Shown here piece by piece: positions 46,129 to 57,407 of a DNA stretch of 64,000 bases. Location: the NCBI RefSeq assembly GCF_022539505.1, contig NC_061508.1, positions 259,910,736 through 259,974,735 of the forward strand, read 5' to 3'. Below the pieces are notes generated by a model that had not been told where the DNA came from, made no database searches, and saw nothing but the letters and a program-made list of their open reading frames with translations. Position 1 is the first letter of the stretch. Every line of letters begins with the position of its first letter. The DNA comes from Lolium rigidum. Lineage: Eukaryota > Streptophyta > Magnoliopsida > Poales > Poaceae. Position numbers and translations under genes: made by a program.

Positions 46129-47547
46129 TTATCGCTCATCCACATTGGCACTCATCATGGTCATATGCATCTCCTTGTAGTACTCCTCAACGGACTTGAA
46201 GCTTTGCTTGAGTTGAGTAAGCTTGTTGAAAAGGTCGCGCTTATGGTGGTTGGGCACAAAGCATTTGTGCATGACTTCTTGCATCTCTTCCCATGTGTCA
46301 ATGGGCTCTAGATCTTCCTTGTCACGCTTCTTGTTCACTTCTTCCCACCAAACATTTGCATATCCTTCAAACTCAAGTGATGCCATGGCCACTTTCTTTG
46401 CTTCGGAGAAGTTGTGGATGCGGAAAATCTTGTCAACCTTGAGAACCCAAGAGAGGTATGCATCGGGGTCTTCTTCTCCGTGGAATTTGGGCATGGTGAA
46501 TTTGAGCTTCCCAAAGATTTCCTCTTCATTGCGGTCATTGCGTCTAGGAGGTGGTCTTGCATCATCTTCATCCTCATTATGGTTGCGAGGTTGTTGAGGT
46601 TGTTGAGGTTGTTGAGGTGGATCCTCATTTCCATGGCGGCGGTTTGGAAGAGGAGGACGCCTTCCATGAGGTTGCCGGGGGTGTGGCATGACACTAGCTT
46701 CACTTGAGGCGTCTTCTTCATTTTGGTTCCTTGCTTCACCTTGGTGAGCATGAAGTGCTTGATGAGCTCGATAATTGAGAGGGTTGTGTCTTCTATTGTC
46801 CCTATTGTTTCTTCTTGCGCCATCATCTTGCGGGGCATCAATATTGATGATTTGGCGTTCTTGGTTCACTTCTTGGTCGACGTCATGAGGTGGGTTCCTT
46901 TGAGCATTGGCCACTTGAGATGGGCGCGGTTGCCCTTGTTGTTGACGTGCCTCTTGCTCATGGCGAAGACGTTCTTGCTCACGTGCATGAAGGAGAGCTT
47001 GATCATGACGTAGACGATGTTGTTCTTCTTCGAATTGAGCTTGGCGATTTTCTTGTTGTAGTCTCTCTTGTTCAAGTTGAGCATGTGCTTGCTCCACATC
47101 TCGAGCTTGTTGTTGAAGTACTTGAGCATCCACATTATGGTGGTGTGGGTCTTCATTAGAAGCATGGTAAGACGAGGATGAAGCTCGGTGTCTTGAACTA
47201 TGAGAGTGCGAAGACCTTGAGTGTTGGCTTCGGTTGTTGGCGATGTTGGCAATAGCTTGCTCAAGGCGTGCCATCCTTTCTTCTTGCCTTCTCATGCTCG
47301 CCATGTTTTGTTGACCTTGAGTAGCAAGTGTGGCCCTCATATCATGGGCTTGAGCATCAAGCTTGTCATGGATGTCTTGCACTTGGACATTGAGGTCCCG
47401 TCTTTGCACTTGAGCTCGTTCTTCATAGCGTGCAACGGTCTCATCGATCCTTGCCGTGAGGTCATGGATACTCTTGTTGACGGCTTGAGTAGCGATCCAA
47501 TGTTGGTGCCGTGTCATCGGTAGTTGGTTCCCCTCTCCACTAGACAT
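46129..47547 (-). CDS. gag: Gag of the CRM-like element
   Basis: 472 residues from ATG 47547. The N-terminal half is a Gln/Arg/Glu/His-rich coiled-coil region with a Ser/His-rich patch. A proline/arginine-rich linker follows (PPQQPQQPQQP). The Ty3 gag core starts at about 340 (FTMPKFHGEEDPDAYLSW) and ends at MMSANVDER. The stop is TAA (46129-46131); after EQT the frame continues into the zinc knuckle and pol in the same phase. CRM elements normally have one continuous gag-pol frame, so TAA probably replaced CAA through a C-to-T change. Programmed readthrough is an alternative but lacks evidence. Confidence 0.88.
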   Translation of the reverse strand: MSSGEGNQLPMTRHQHWIATQAVNKSIHDLTARIDETVARYEERAQVQRRDLNVQVQDIHDKLDAQAHDMRATLATQGQQNMASMRRQEERMARLEQAIANIANNRSQHSRSSHSHSSRHRASSSSYHASNEDPHHHNVDAQVLQQQARDVEQAHAQLEQERLQQENRQAQFEEEQHRLRHDQALLHAREQERLRHEQEARQQQGQPRPSQVANAQRNPPHDVDQEVNQERQIINIDAPQDDGARRNNRDNRRHNPLNYRAHQALHAHQGEARNQNEEDASSEASVMPHPRQPHGRRPPLPNRRHGNEDPPQQPQQPQQPRNHNEDEDDARPPPRRNDRNEEEIFGKLKFTMPKFHGEEDPDAYLSWVLKVDKIFRIHNFSEAKKVAMASLEFEGYANVWWEEVNKKRDKEDLEPIDTWEEMQEVMHKCFVPNHHKRDLFNKLTQLKQSFKSVEEYYKEMHMTMMSANVDER

Positions 47548-48831
47548 GGTTACAACTAAAACAAGAAATATGTTGTGGGGTTAGAGGAAAGCTCACAAGT
47601 AAGTCAAAGACTCACAACCAAATTGGAAAGGTGTATCAAGGTGAGGAACAACCGGTTACACACACAAAAACAAAACTCTATATGGTGTTAGGTACGGATG
47701 TGGAAAGCCAAATGGAAGAACCAAACGAAAAGTCTATTGTCAAAAGTGGGTAAGATCCAAAAGTCACAAGTCAAAGGCGGTGATCACAAAAGGCATACAC
47801 AAGGAGGAACACACGCGTGGGACAAAATGGGGTTAGCGCAACTTGGAAAATGAGCAAGAACAAAATGGTCCTAACGAAGACTACTAGCTCGGTGTCACGC
47901 TAACGCAAGAGAGACCGTGGCTTGGTTGCAAAATTGAGAAGCAACAAGATTTGCGCAAGACGCCTCTCTTCTCTTTTCTCTCTTTTGCTTAAAAGCTTTG
48001 GACTCTTTTGTGTATAGGTGTCACTCACACACTTTTTTCTTTTTGTATTTTTCTTTCTTTTTCTCACTATGTAAGGATACTACTATCTATGTAAGTATGT
48101 CACACTTCTTTTGCTTATCTTTTCACACGAGCTTGCTTCGTAGCTTTGCTCAACACACGCACACCCTCACGGTCGGGACGCTTGCGCAATGCTTCGCAAC
48201 ACTAGAAAGCCACTCTCGATAGGAAAGGTACGCAAAAGAGGCTAGGGCTACAAGTTAGGAGCAAGTTATACCACTTGATGATGGTGGCCGACGATCTTGA
48301 ACTTGCTATGGTGGAGGTGTCAAATGAACCGCTTGGATCCTCGGGGTGCCGTCGTCATTGTCGATGTTGCGGAAGCTTTGTGGTAGCTGAAATGGCACTC
48401 AAACCGAAGTCCAAACACAAGGGGGTTAGTACCAAAACGAAAAACGAAGGTTGCTGTCAAAATTTCGGCCAGGCGGAACTTCCGGTCCTGAGGGGCGGAA
48501 CTTCCGGTCCCGGGCGGAACTTCCGGTCCTCCGAGGCGGAACTTCCGATCGCAATCAGATCTGCGGGCTGTTCGTCGATTTGGGCGGAAATCCGGGCCGA
48601 AATCCTTCGAATTCGAGGAAAATTTGGCACTAGAAGCTGTGGCAAGGTGGGGGAATTGCAGATCAACACCAAAGACAAGTTTCTATTGGAGCAATACCAC
48701 AAATAACTCAACAAATCGAGAGATCGATCCAAGGCCAATTTGGGGCTATTTTTTGGGAAAAAATTTTGGAAATTTTTTGGGCGAAATTGGTGGAATTGGG
48801 GGATGTGGGGGTCAAATCCGTGGCAACCAAA
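47548..48831 (-). other. Leader of the CRM-like element
   Basis: Noncoding region between primer site and gag. It holds four copies of GGAACTTCCG within GC-rich DNA at 48475-48548, the complement of the motif repeated in the LTRs. No reading frame is supported. Confidence 0.6.
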
Positions 48832-48846
48832 GAGCTTCTGATACCA
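48832..48846 (-). promoter_or_regulatory. Primer binding site of the CRM-like element
   Basis: TGGTATCAGAAGCTC on the minus strand, two bases inside the 5' LTR; matches the initiator methionine tRNA 3' end type. Confidence 0.85.
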
Positions 48847-48848
48847 TA

Positions 48849-49948
48849 TGATGCGGACTAAGTCCTTGGATGTGCCCGATCTTCACGGATTTGGATGGGA
48901 TTCGTGGGGGAGGTGGATGAACACGAAGAACGTGGGTGGATGGCGGGGTGGATCGAAGATACAAACGCAACACACACACACAACCGGTTGTTCTTCGTTG
49001 GCCCGATACACCAACCCAACGGAATTGCAAGAAAAAGACCCACAAGGAGTAGAATCCCTCACAAAAGGTTGGCAATAGCAATCGATAGAGTTCCAAAGAG
49101 GAAAAGAGTGCAAATAGATAGAATTGCAAAAGCAAAAGATCCAAAACACTAGAATCCCTAGAATGGAAGAGATCAACCGCCTAGAAGAGTAGATAACTTC
49201 GTAGATTCGTAGATCTAGAAGGGTTTCCCGCGGGAAGGAGCATAGCTCATGTTTTCTCTTACTTCAAGTCTAATCTCAGATCTGAGCCAACAAGGCTATT
49301 TATAGGTGGGGGCGAAGAGGTAAGTTACACGCTGAAAAGTGTTGTTGTGCTGAAGTTCGATGGGGCGGAAGTTCAGGTCAACTTGGGCGGAAGTTCCGGT
49401 CAGGGGCGGAAGTTCCGGTCTGGAGGGGCGGAAGTTCCGGTCGGGCGGAAGTTCCGGCCAAGTTCCGGCCTTGTTCCGGAATTGCGCCATTGTCCCGCAG
49501 TAACATCCAGTATGGTTTTCGCGGACTTTCGGAACTTGGGCGGAACTTGGGCGGAAGTTCCGGTGAGCGGAAGTTCCGGTCCTCTGGGGCGGAAGTTCCG
49601 GCTGGACCCTGTTTCGTGGGCGCTGGAAGGCATCTTGAGAGCATCTGGCCGGAAGTTCCGGTCCTGGGGGGCGGAAGTTCCGGCCTGGGCGCTGTAGCTC
49701 CATCTTCATCATTTTCAGCTCTCTCTCCATTGGCTTGGTCTCCATGGCTTGCGTCTTGGTCGATGTACCTGATTGAACATAGGGTAGTGGCATGAAGTAG
49801 CAAGCCATCCAAAGGGGTGTCAAAAGCATACGTGGAGAGGAGCGAATTCACCTCTTGGTGTAGGGCTTGGGCTCGAGCTCGTGTCATTGGACCACGAGGA
49901 GGGCTTGTCGGTCTTGATGTAGTATCGACCTTGGGTAGGGCTACATCA
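48849..49948 (-). repeat. 5' LTR of the CRM-like element
   Basis: A 1,100-bp copy of 41165-42262. One of the GGAAGTTCCGG copies has decayed (GTTCAGGTC near 49372). Confidence 0.95.
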
Positions 49949-50415
49949 GATATGCTTGTCTCGGAGCAACTGCGAAGGTGATTTGAACCTGACATTTGGT
50001 CATTCTTAATGCCAGTTTACTTTATGTGGAAAACCTTGGCATTACCCTACTCTAAATCTGAATGTCTGAAATTCGTATCTCATGCAAAGCAACATCTAGT
50101 TGGTTTTAATCGATATCCGGTAAATATTGGCTTATTCATTTGGCAGCTCAAGTTTTTTGTTATTTGAAACCAAGCTGACTTGGTCTTAAATGTGATATCT
50201 AAACACAGATTAAGGACAATGGAGCAGGAGGATTAGCATTTCACTTGATGGCTGAACCTAAAATGACGAGGCTTGTCGACCACGACTAGTGCACGCAAGA
50301 GAAGGACCCGCAGCGAGCCGAGTATGTTCCGCTACATGCTCGTTATCCGATCTCTACATTGCGTAATACATGTTTGAATAGTTAATTGTTGTAACTATTT
50401 TTGCAATATTACCGT

Positions 50416-50880
50416 AATGCGGTTTTAGTGAAGCAGTCATCATTAGAAGATAGTCGCCAAAGCGACCTCGTGCAACATTATGATGTAAGTCCGCTTAGTA
50501 CAAGTTCCATACATTGTCTTATTTATGCAACTTTTTATTATCTTATATCTACATTGCATAATAAATGTTTGAATAGTTCACTCGTTGTAACTATGTTTGC
50601 AATATTACTAGAATGCGGTTGTAATGAAGAAGTCCTTAGTAGAAGATAGAGCGCAAAAAGGTTCCGGCGTGAGCCTATGCAACGATATAATGTAAGTCTG
50701 CGCTTAGTACTTGTGACTATCTCATATCGACAATGCTTAATACATGTTTGCATAGTTCATCGTTTAACTCTTTTTGCATTATTATCAGAATGCAGTTCTG
50801 ATGAAGCAATCTTCATTAGAAGAGAGGCCCACAAAAAGTTCTGATCTTTGTTCTATGCATCCTCTCATAGCCGTCAACCT
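50416..50880 (+). repeat. Three tandem copies of a small exon with its intron (period ~180-196 bp)
   Basis: Copies begin AATGCGGTT(T/G)TA or AATGCAGTTCTG and encode NAVLVKQSSLED, NAVVMKKSLVED and NAVLMKQSSLEE. The first two end in donor GTAAGT. The introns share TTGCATAGTTCA or TTTGAATAGTT and TTGCAATATTA. The first acceptor (CCGT) is damaged. Confidence 0.7.
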
Positions 50881-51189
50881 AGACCATTCTTTTCATCAAA
50901 CAGTGAACATCTCAAGGCTGTACTTTATAAAAGACATGGTATTGTCGCTTTAAGGTCTCAGTAGTCGATATGTTGACCAAGAGTACACAAGATTCAATCA
51001 AGGCGATTGCCAAATGTCAACGTGTTATTGATGATGCTAATAGAAGTCCTCAATGATTCTATGTAATTTTTTTTATTTGGGCACATTAATTTCCTTGTAA
51101 TTTTCCTAGTTATTTTATTTGTGTATGTAATTGTGTGTATCATTGATATCCGATTTTAGGCTCATGAAATTTAATGCAAGTTGACTAGT

Positions 51190-52190
51190 CAAACAACCAG
51201 GGCCCTATAACAGATTGGGTCGGCCCATTAACAGTAGTGTGGGACCCACTTTCATTTTGGGCCGGCTCACTTACTTCATCGGGCCGGCCCGTTAACGAGA
51301 AAGTGGGACCCACTGTGCTTTTGGCCCGGCCCACTGTCTTGTTGGGCCAGCCCACTTGCTACATGATGGACCCCACATACTAAATGGGCCGGCCCTTTAA
51401 GAGGAAAGTGGGACCCACCTGCGTTTTTGGCCCGGCCCACTAGCGTGTTGGGCCGGCCCACTTGCTATATCGTGGACCCCACATACTAAATGGGCCGGCC
51501 CTTTAACTGGAAAGTGGGACCCACCTGTGCTTTTGGCCCGGCACACTAGCTTGTTGGGCCGGCCCACTTGCTATATGGTGGACCCCAGATACTAAATGGG
51601 CCGGCCCTTTAACTGGAAAGTGGGACCCACCTGTGTTTTTGGCCAGGCCCAATATCTTGTTGGGCCGGCCCACTTGCTATATGGTGGACCCTACATACTA
51701 AATGGGCTGACCCATTAACAGGAAAGTGGGATCCACCTGTGCTTTTGGCCCGGCCCACTGGCTTGGTGGGCCGGCCCATTTGATCTAATGTGGACCCCAC
51801 GCACTAAATGGGCCGGCCGATTAGCGAGAAAGTGGGACCCACGTGCTAGTGGGCCGGCCCAATAACTTCTTGGGCCGGCCCACTTGCTTTAAGGTGGACC
51901 CCACTTGGTAAATGGGCCGGCCCGATAACATGAAAGTGGGTCCCACATGTTTTGTGGGCCGGCCCTTTTGCCTGTTGACCGGTCAAACGAGTGCATTCGG
52001 CCCGGCCCACATGCTTAGTGGGCCAGCCCATTAATGTTTTGACCATTCAACCTTAGAGGTTAGGCCCGGCCCACGTAACTAATGGACCAGCCCAGCTATA
52101 TAGTTGACCGGTCAAACTAAGTCAGCTGGCCCGGCCCGCAAACTTAATGGGCCGGCCCGCTTAAGACGTGGCAGGCCTCGTGTGGGCCTA
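51190..52190. repeat. Right subterminal repeat array of the CACTA, ~110-bp unit
   Basis: Eight to nine units contain GTGGGACCCAC, TTTTGGCCCGGCCCACT, TTGGGCCGGCCCACTTGC, GTGGACCCCA and AAATGGGCCGGCCC. The palindrome GGGCCGGCCC occurs about twice per unit. It has little in common with the left array beyond GGGACCC. Units grow irregular near 51950-52190, where TTGACCGGTCAAAC, itself nearly palindromic, is added. Confidence 0.88.
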
Positions 52191-52209
52191 CCATCTACCA
52201 CGGGGTTTC

Positions 52210-52230
52210 GCGGTTAACGCCGTTAACCGC
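52210..52230. repeat. Inverted repeat near the CACTA right end
   Basis: GCGGTTAAC-GCC-GTTAACCGC, a 9-bp perfect stem with a 3-base loop, followed by another GCTAACGGCG. Confidence 0.8.
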
Positions 52231-52467
52231 GGCTAACGGCGTACGCCACGTGTCGGTTGCATGACGTCGGCAGTCAACGGGCTCCCGGAAACACTTCGCA
52301 ATGGTCCGATTTTCCGTGGCGGAAGGGCACCCAAGCGCGACGGACCGAAAAATCGTCGTAGGACTTTGCCTGATGCAGTTTCGACAACAGAACCCATATC
52401 GTCGGGTTAGGCCCATAGGCGACGAAAAATACCCCTTAGCGGACGATTTTGAGACGTTGTCTATCAG

Positions 52468-52483
52468 AACTTTTCTTGTAGTG
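52468..52483 (-). repeat. CACTA right terminal inverted repeat
   Basis: AACTTTTCTTGTAGTG, exact complement of 12887-12902; followed by the CAA duplication. Confidence 0.95.
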
Positions 52484-52587
52484 CAAGGAGTGTCGACAAA
52501 AAGTTATGCAAAGGACGCCAGCAAGATAGTAGTCGACAAATACTAAAAAATTCGAGAAGAAAAGATATTAGTCGAGGGAAAAATTAC

Positions 52588-53370
52588 CTCGGGAAGGGCG
52601 TTGGTGCCACTATATGGCGCAACGCGGCAAGAGGATGGAATAGTATCCTTTTTGCTGGGCGACGAAATTCTTTGGATCAGTTTCTCCAAGTCCTTAACAG
52701 GAAGGTCTTTGGAGAGCCTATCGACGTCTTCTTCACCAGCATATATCCAAAGGGGATTTTGCGAGCTTGTAAAGGCTGCACTCTAATCCTAAGGAAGTAG
52801 GTTGTGATCTGGATACCCGACAACTCCTTGCCACGTGTATTCTGAAGCTCATGGATGCGAGTCATCAGCGCCTCTGTCGCCGATTTCTCTTCTTCGGTGG
52901 CTTCAGCGTCCCAGGAACGGCGGCGAAGAATCTTGGCCCCTTCGTCGAAAGGAGCAATATTGTACTCCACCAAGTAAGAGCTTTCTTCGTGCACATAGAG
53001 CCACCTTTTGCGCCACCCCTGGACGGAGTCGGGAAATTTGACGTCGAAGTACTTGACATCAGGGCGAACGCAAATGACAACGCCGCCTATGTTATAGGCG
53101 ACGTTGTGGGAGCCATTGCGGCGGAGGCAGAAGATGCGCTTCCACAGAGCCCAATTAGGATGGACTTCGAGGAAGCATTCACAGAGGGTGATGAAAATCG
53201 ACACGTGAAGGATGGAGTTGGTTGTCAGCTGATGCAGCTGTAGCCCGTAGACAAAGAGGAGACCACGGAGGAACTCATGGATAGGGGGAGAAAGACCGCG
53301 AATGAGGTGGTCAACGAAACTGACCCGATATTCGATTGGAGGCGATGGATAGCTTTCCTCCTTGGGGAAG
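52588..53370 (-). pseudogene. Antisense Tat gene, main part of exon 1 (PF04195-like domain)
   Basis: Carries the recognisable domain: FVDHLIRGLSPPIHEFLRGL, FITLCECFLEVHPNWALWKR, NVAYNIGGVVICVRPDVKYF. The frame runs cleanly to about 52757. There the A run of CGCAAAATCCCC seems one base short, because the alternative frame (WIYAGEEDVDRLSKDLP) continues openly to donor GAG|GTAATT at 52588. Confidence 0.7.
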
Positions 53371-54931
53371 TGATGTCTACTCACGCTTCTTTTCCTGTAG
53401 ACAGTGTTGGGCCTCCAAGAGCAGAGGTTTGTAGAACAGCAGCAAGTTTTCCCTTAAGTGGATCACCCAAGGTTTATCGAACTCAGGGAGGAAGAGGTCA
53501 AAGATATCCCTGTCAAAGCAACCCTGCAATCACGATACAAGAAGTCTCTTGTGTCCCCAACACACCCAATACACTTGTCAGATGTATAGGTGCACTAGTT
53601 CAGTGAAGAGATAGTGAAATACAAATGATATGGATTAATATGAGTGGCAATAGCAATCTGAAATAAATATGGCAGCGAGTAAACATGCAACAGAACAGTA
53701 AACAAACGGTGACCTCCCCCGACACTGGCACCAGAAAATACTTGCTGGCGTGCAGTTGACGTGGGAGATAGGAATCTTTGTGGTGTAGCTTTTCTATTCG
53801 GGAACAAGGCCTAGGGATCATACTTTCACTAGTGGACACTCTCAACATTGATCACATAATAAAACCATTCTACACTCTCTTGTTGGATGATGAACACCAT
53901 TAATTGTGTAGGGCTACAACAGCACCTCAATGCTGGAGTTAACAAGCTCCACAACATTCGATATTCATATTTAAATAACCTTAGAGTGCATGATAGACCA
54001 ACGCAATTATACCAAGTACTAACATAGCATGCACACTGTCACCATCATACTATGAAAGGAGGAATAGATCACATCAATACCATCATAGTAATAGTTAACT
54101 TCATAATCTACAAGAGATCACAATCATAAACTACGCCAAGTACTACATGATGCACACACTGTCACCATTACATCATGGAGGAGGAATAGAGTACTTTAAT
54201 AACATCACTAGAGTAGCACATAGATTAATAGTGATACAAAGCTCATATGAATCTCAATCATGTAAGGCAGCTCATGAGATCATTGTATTGAAGTACATAG
54301 GAGAGAGATTAACCACATAGCTACCGGTACAGCCCTTAGCCTCGAGGGAGAACTACTCCCTCCTCATGGGAGACAGACATCGGTGATGAAGATGGCGGTG
54401 GTGTCGATGGAGATGCCTTCCGGGGCACTTCCCCGTCCCGGCGGCGTGCCGGAACGGAGACTTCGTCCCCCGGATCTTGGCTTCGCGATGGCGGCGGCTC
54501 TGGAAGGTTTCTCGTACCGTGGCTTTTCCGTCTCGAAGATTTAGGTCAGGGGGCTTCTTATAGGCCAAGAGGCGGCGTCGGAGGGGTTACGGAGCCGCCA
54601 CACAATAGGGGGGCGTGGCCCCCCCTCTGGCCGAGCCGGGCACACGTGTGGGCCCCCTCTGGCCCTCCTCTGGTGCCTCTCGGGTGTTCTGGAAGCTTCA
54701 TGGAATTATAAGATGCTGGGCGTTGATTTCGTCCAATTCCGAGAATATTTCCTTACTAGGATTTCTGAAACCAAAAATAGCAGAAAACAGGAACTGGCAC
54801 TTCGGCATCTCGTCAATAGGTTAGTTCCGGAAAACGCATAAAAACGAGATAAAGTGTGAACAAAACATGTAGGTATTGTCATAAAACAAGCATGGAACAT
54901 CAGAAATTATAGATACGTTGGAGACATATAA
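53371..54931 (-). repeat. LTR of element B (3' LTR, left)
   Basis: Starts TGATGTCTACTCACG; the inner end reads GACATATAA where GACGTATCA is expected. Confidence 0.9.
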
Positions 54932-57407
54932 GCATCCCCAAGCTTAGTTCCTACTCGTCCTCGAGTAGGTAAACGATAACAAAGATAATTTCTGAAGTGA
55001 CATGCTACCAACATAATCTTGATCATACTATTGTAAAGCATATGAGATGAATGCAGCGATTCAAAGCAATGGTGAAGACAATGATTAAACAACTGAATCA
55101 TATAGCAAAGACTTTTCATGAATAGTATTTTCAAGACAAGCATCAATAAGTCTTGCATACGAGTTAACTCATAAAGCAATAGATTCTAAATAAGGGCATT
55201 GAAGCAACACAAAGGAAGATTAAGTTTCTGCGGTTGCTTTCAACTTTCAACATGCATATCTCATGGATAATTGTCAACATAAAGTAAAATAATAAGTGCA
55301 ATAGGTAAACATGTAAGAGTCAATGCACAGTTAACACAAGTGTTTGCTTCTAAGATAGAAAGAAGTGGGTAAACTGACTAAACATAAAAGTAAAAGAATG
55401 ACCCTTCGAAGAGGGAAGCATGGATTGCTATGTTTGTGCTAGAGCTTTTATTTTGAAAGCATAAAGAGAGCATAAAAGTAAAGTTTTGAGAGGTGCTTGT
55501 TGTTGTCAACGAATGGTAGTGGGCACTCTAACCCCCTTGCCAGACAGACTTTCGAAGAGCGGCTCCCATGAAAGATTTTTATTTTTGGGTGGCACTCCTT
55601 CCAACCTTTGCTTTCACAAACCATGGCTAACCGAATCCTCGAGTGCCTGCCAACAATCTCATACCATGAAGGAGTGCCTTTTTATTTTAGTTTTATTTAG
55701 ATGACACTCCTCCCCACCTTTGCTTTCTCAAGCCATGGCTAACCGAATCCTCGGGTGCCATCCAACAATCACATACCATGGAGGAGTGTCTATTTTTGTA
55801 AAATTATGAAAGTTAATTAGTTGGGGCTGGGAACCCCATTGCCAGCTCTTTTTGCAAAATTACTAGATAAGCGGATGAAGCTACTAGTCCATTGGTGAAA
55901 GTTGCCCAACAAGATTGAAAGATAAACACCACATACTTCCTCATGAGCTATAAAACATTGACACAAATAAGAGGTAATAACTTTTGAAGTGTTTAAAGAT
56001 AGCACTCAAGCAATTTACTTTGGAACGACAGAGAAATACCATGTAGTAGGTAGGTATGGTGGACACAAATGGCATAGTTTTTGGCTCAAGGATTTGGATG
56101 CACGAGAAGTAATCCCTCTCAATACAAGGCTTAGGCTAGCAAGGTTGTTTGAAGCAAACACAAGTATGAACCGGTACAGCAAAACTCACATAGGAATATA
56201 TTGCAAGCATTATAAGACTCTACACTGTCCTCCTTGTTGCTCAAACCCTTACCAGAAAATATCTAGACTTTAGAGAGACCAATCATGCAAACCAAATTTT
56301 AACAAGCTCTATGTATTTCTTCACTAATAGGTGCAAAGTACATGATGCAAGAGCTTAAACATGATCTATATGAGCACAACAATTGCCAAGTATCACATTA
56401 TTCAAGACATTATACCAATTACCACATGTAGCATTTTCTGTTTCCAACCATATAACAATGAACGAAGCAGTTTCAACCTTCGCCATGAACATTAAAAGCT
56501 AAGAACACATGTGTCCATATGAACCAGCGGAGAGTTTCTCTCTCCAACACAAGCATGAATTTATTCAAACAAAACAAAAATAAAAACAAACAGACGCTCC
56601 AAGTAAAGTACATAAGATGTGACGGAATAAAAATATAGTTTCAATAGAGGAAACCTGGTAAATTGTTGATGAAGAAGGGGATGCCTTGGGCATCCCCAAG
56701 CTTAGATGCTTGAGTCATCTTGAAATATGCAGGGATGAACCACGGGGGCATCCCCAAGCTTATAGCTTTCACTCTCCTTGATCATATTGCATCCTCCTCC
56801 TCTATTGACCGTTGAAAACTTCTTCCACACCAAACTCAAAACAACTCATTAGAGGGTTAGTGCATAATCAAAATTCACATGTTCAGAGGTGACATAATCA
56901 TTCTTAACACTTATGGACATTGCACAAAGCTACTGAAAGTTAATGGAATAAAGAAATCCATCAAACTTAGCAAAACAGGCAATGCAAAATAAAAGGCAGA
57001 ATCTGTCAAAACAGAACAGTCCGTAAAAACGGATTTTTTAGGTGCACCAGACTTGCTCAGATGAAAATGCTCAAATTGAATGAAAGTTGTGTACATATCT
57101 GAGGATCACTCACGTAAATTGGCAGAATTTTCTGAGTTACCTACAGAGACTACTGCTCAAATTCGTTACAGCAAGAAATCTGTTTCTGCGCAGCAATCCA
57201 AATCTAGTATGAACCTTACTATCAAAGTCTTTACTTGGCACAACAATGCAACAGAATTAAGATAAGGAGAGGTTGCTACAGTAGTAACAACTTCCAAAAC
57301 ACAAATATAAAACAAAATTGCTGTAGTAAAATAAACACATGGGTTATCTCCCAAGAAGTGCTTTCTTTATAGCCATTAAGATGGGCTCAGTAATTTTAAT
57401 GATGCAC
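54932..57407. other. Noncoding interior of element B
   Basis: The polypurine-like motif GCATCCCCAAGCTTAG occurs at 54932-54947, where it abuts the LTR; shorter copies lie at about 56690 and 56748. Two ~140-bp imperfect repeats at about 55580-55790 (CTTTGCTTTC, CATGGCTAACCGAATCCTCG) are absent from element A. No gene is supported. Confidence 0.6.

Larger units (their letters stand above)
41165..49948 (-). mobile_element. CRM-like Ty3/gypsy retrotransposon, nearly intact
   Basis: An 8,784-bp element with LTRs of 1,098 and 1,100 bp, a GATAT duplication, an initiator-Met-type primer site and a clean G-run polypurine tract. gag and pol are in one frame, broken only by a single TAA. No chromodomain is visible after integrase, and the frame runs about 105 codons into the 3' LTR, both features of the centromeric CRM lineage (established knowledge; lineage call is inference). 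By hand I count about 13 substitutions between LTRs, roughly 1.2 percent; at the commonly used 1.3e-8 per site per year that is about 0.45 million years. It is probably the youngest large insertion here. Confidence 0.88.
39990..51060 (+). pseudogene. Degraded plus-strand multi-exon unit of the CACTA, split by the CRM-like element
   Basis: Exon-like pieces with AG/GT borders: GC-rich DNA to about 40421 (donor GTTAGT), 40950-41010, and a piece from about 41094 to 41164 continuing at 49954-49975. A piece at about 50207-50322 is open (IKDNGAGGLAFHLMAEPKMT) except for one TAG. Three related exons follow at 50416-50484, 50612-50691 and from 50789. A last frame ends VDMLTKSTQDSIKAI...DANRSPQ near 51053. 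The CRM-like element lies in what seems to be an exon. I do not recognise the protein; its place beside the subterminal array suggests a CACTA accessory (TNPA-like) gene. Confidence 0.4.
12887..52483. mobile_element. CACTA (En/Spm) DNA transposon, 39.6 kb with nested insertions
   Basis: The ends form a perfect 16-bp inverted repeat, CACTACAAGAAAAGTT at 12887-12902 and its complement at 52468-52483, with a 3-bp CAA duplication. Inside lie two unlike subterminal repeat arrays, two minus-strand genes, a degraded plus-strand gene, a telomere-like tandem array, and two later LTR elements (19294-27003 and 41165-49948). Without those two it is about 23.1 kb, which is large even for grass CACTAs. The transposase-associated domain is present, but I find no TNP2 (DDE) core, so it is probably non-autonomous. 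Confidence 0.9.

Noticed and set aside
43439..47013. Plus-strand ORFs opposite the CRM-like gag-pol, including a 253-residue one
   Set aside because: Shadow frames of an intact, motif-rich minus-strand polyprotein.
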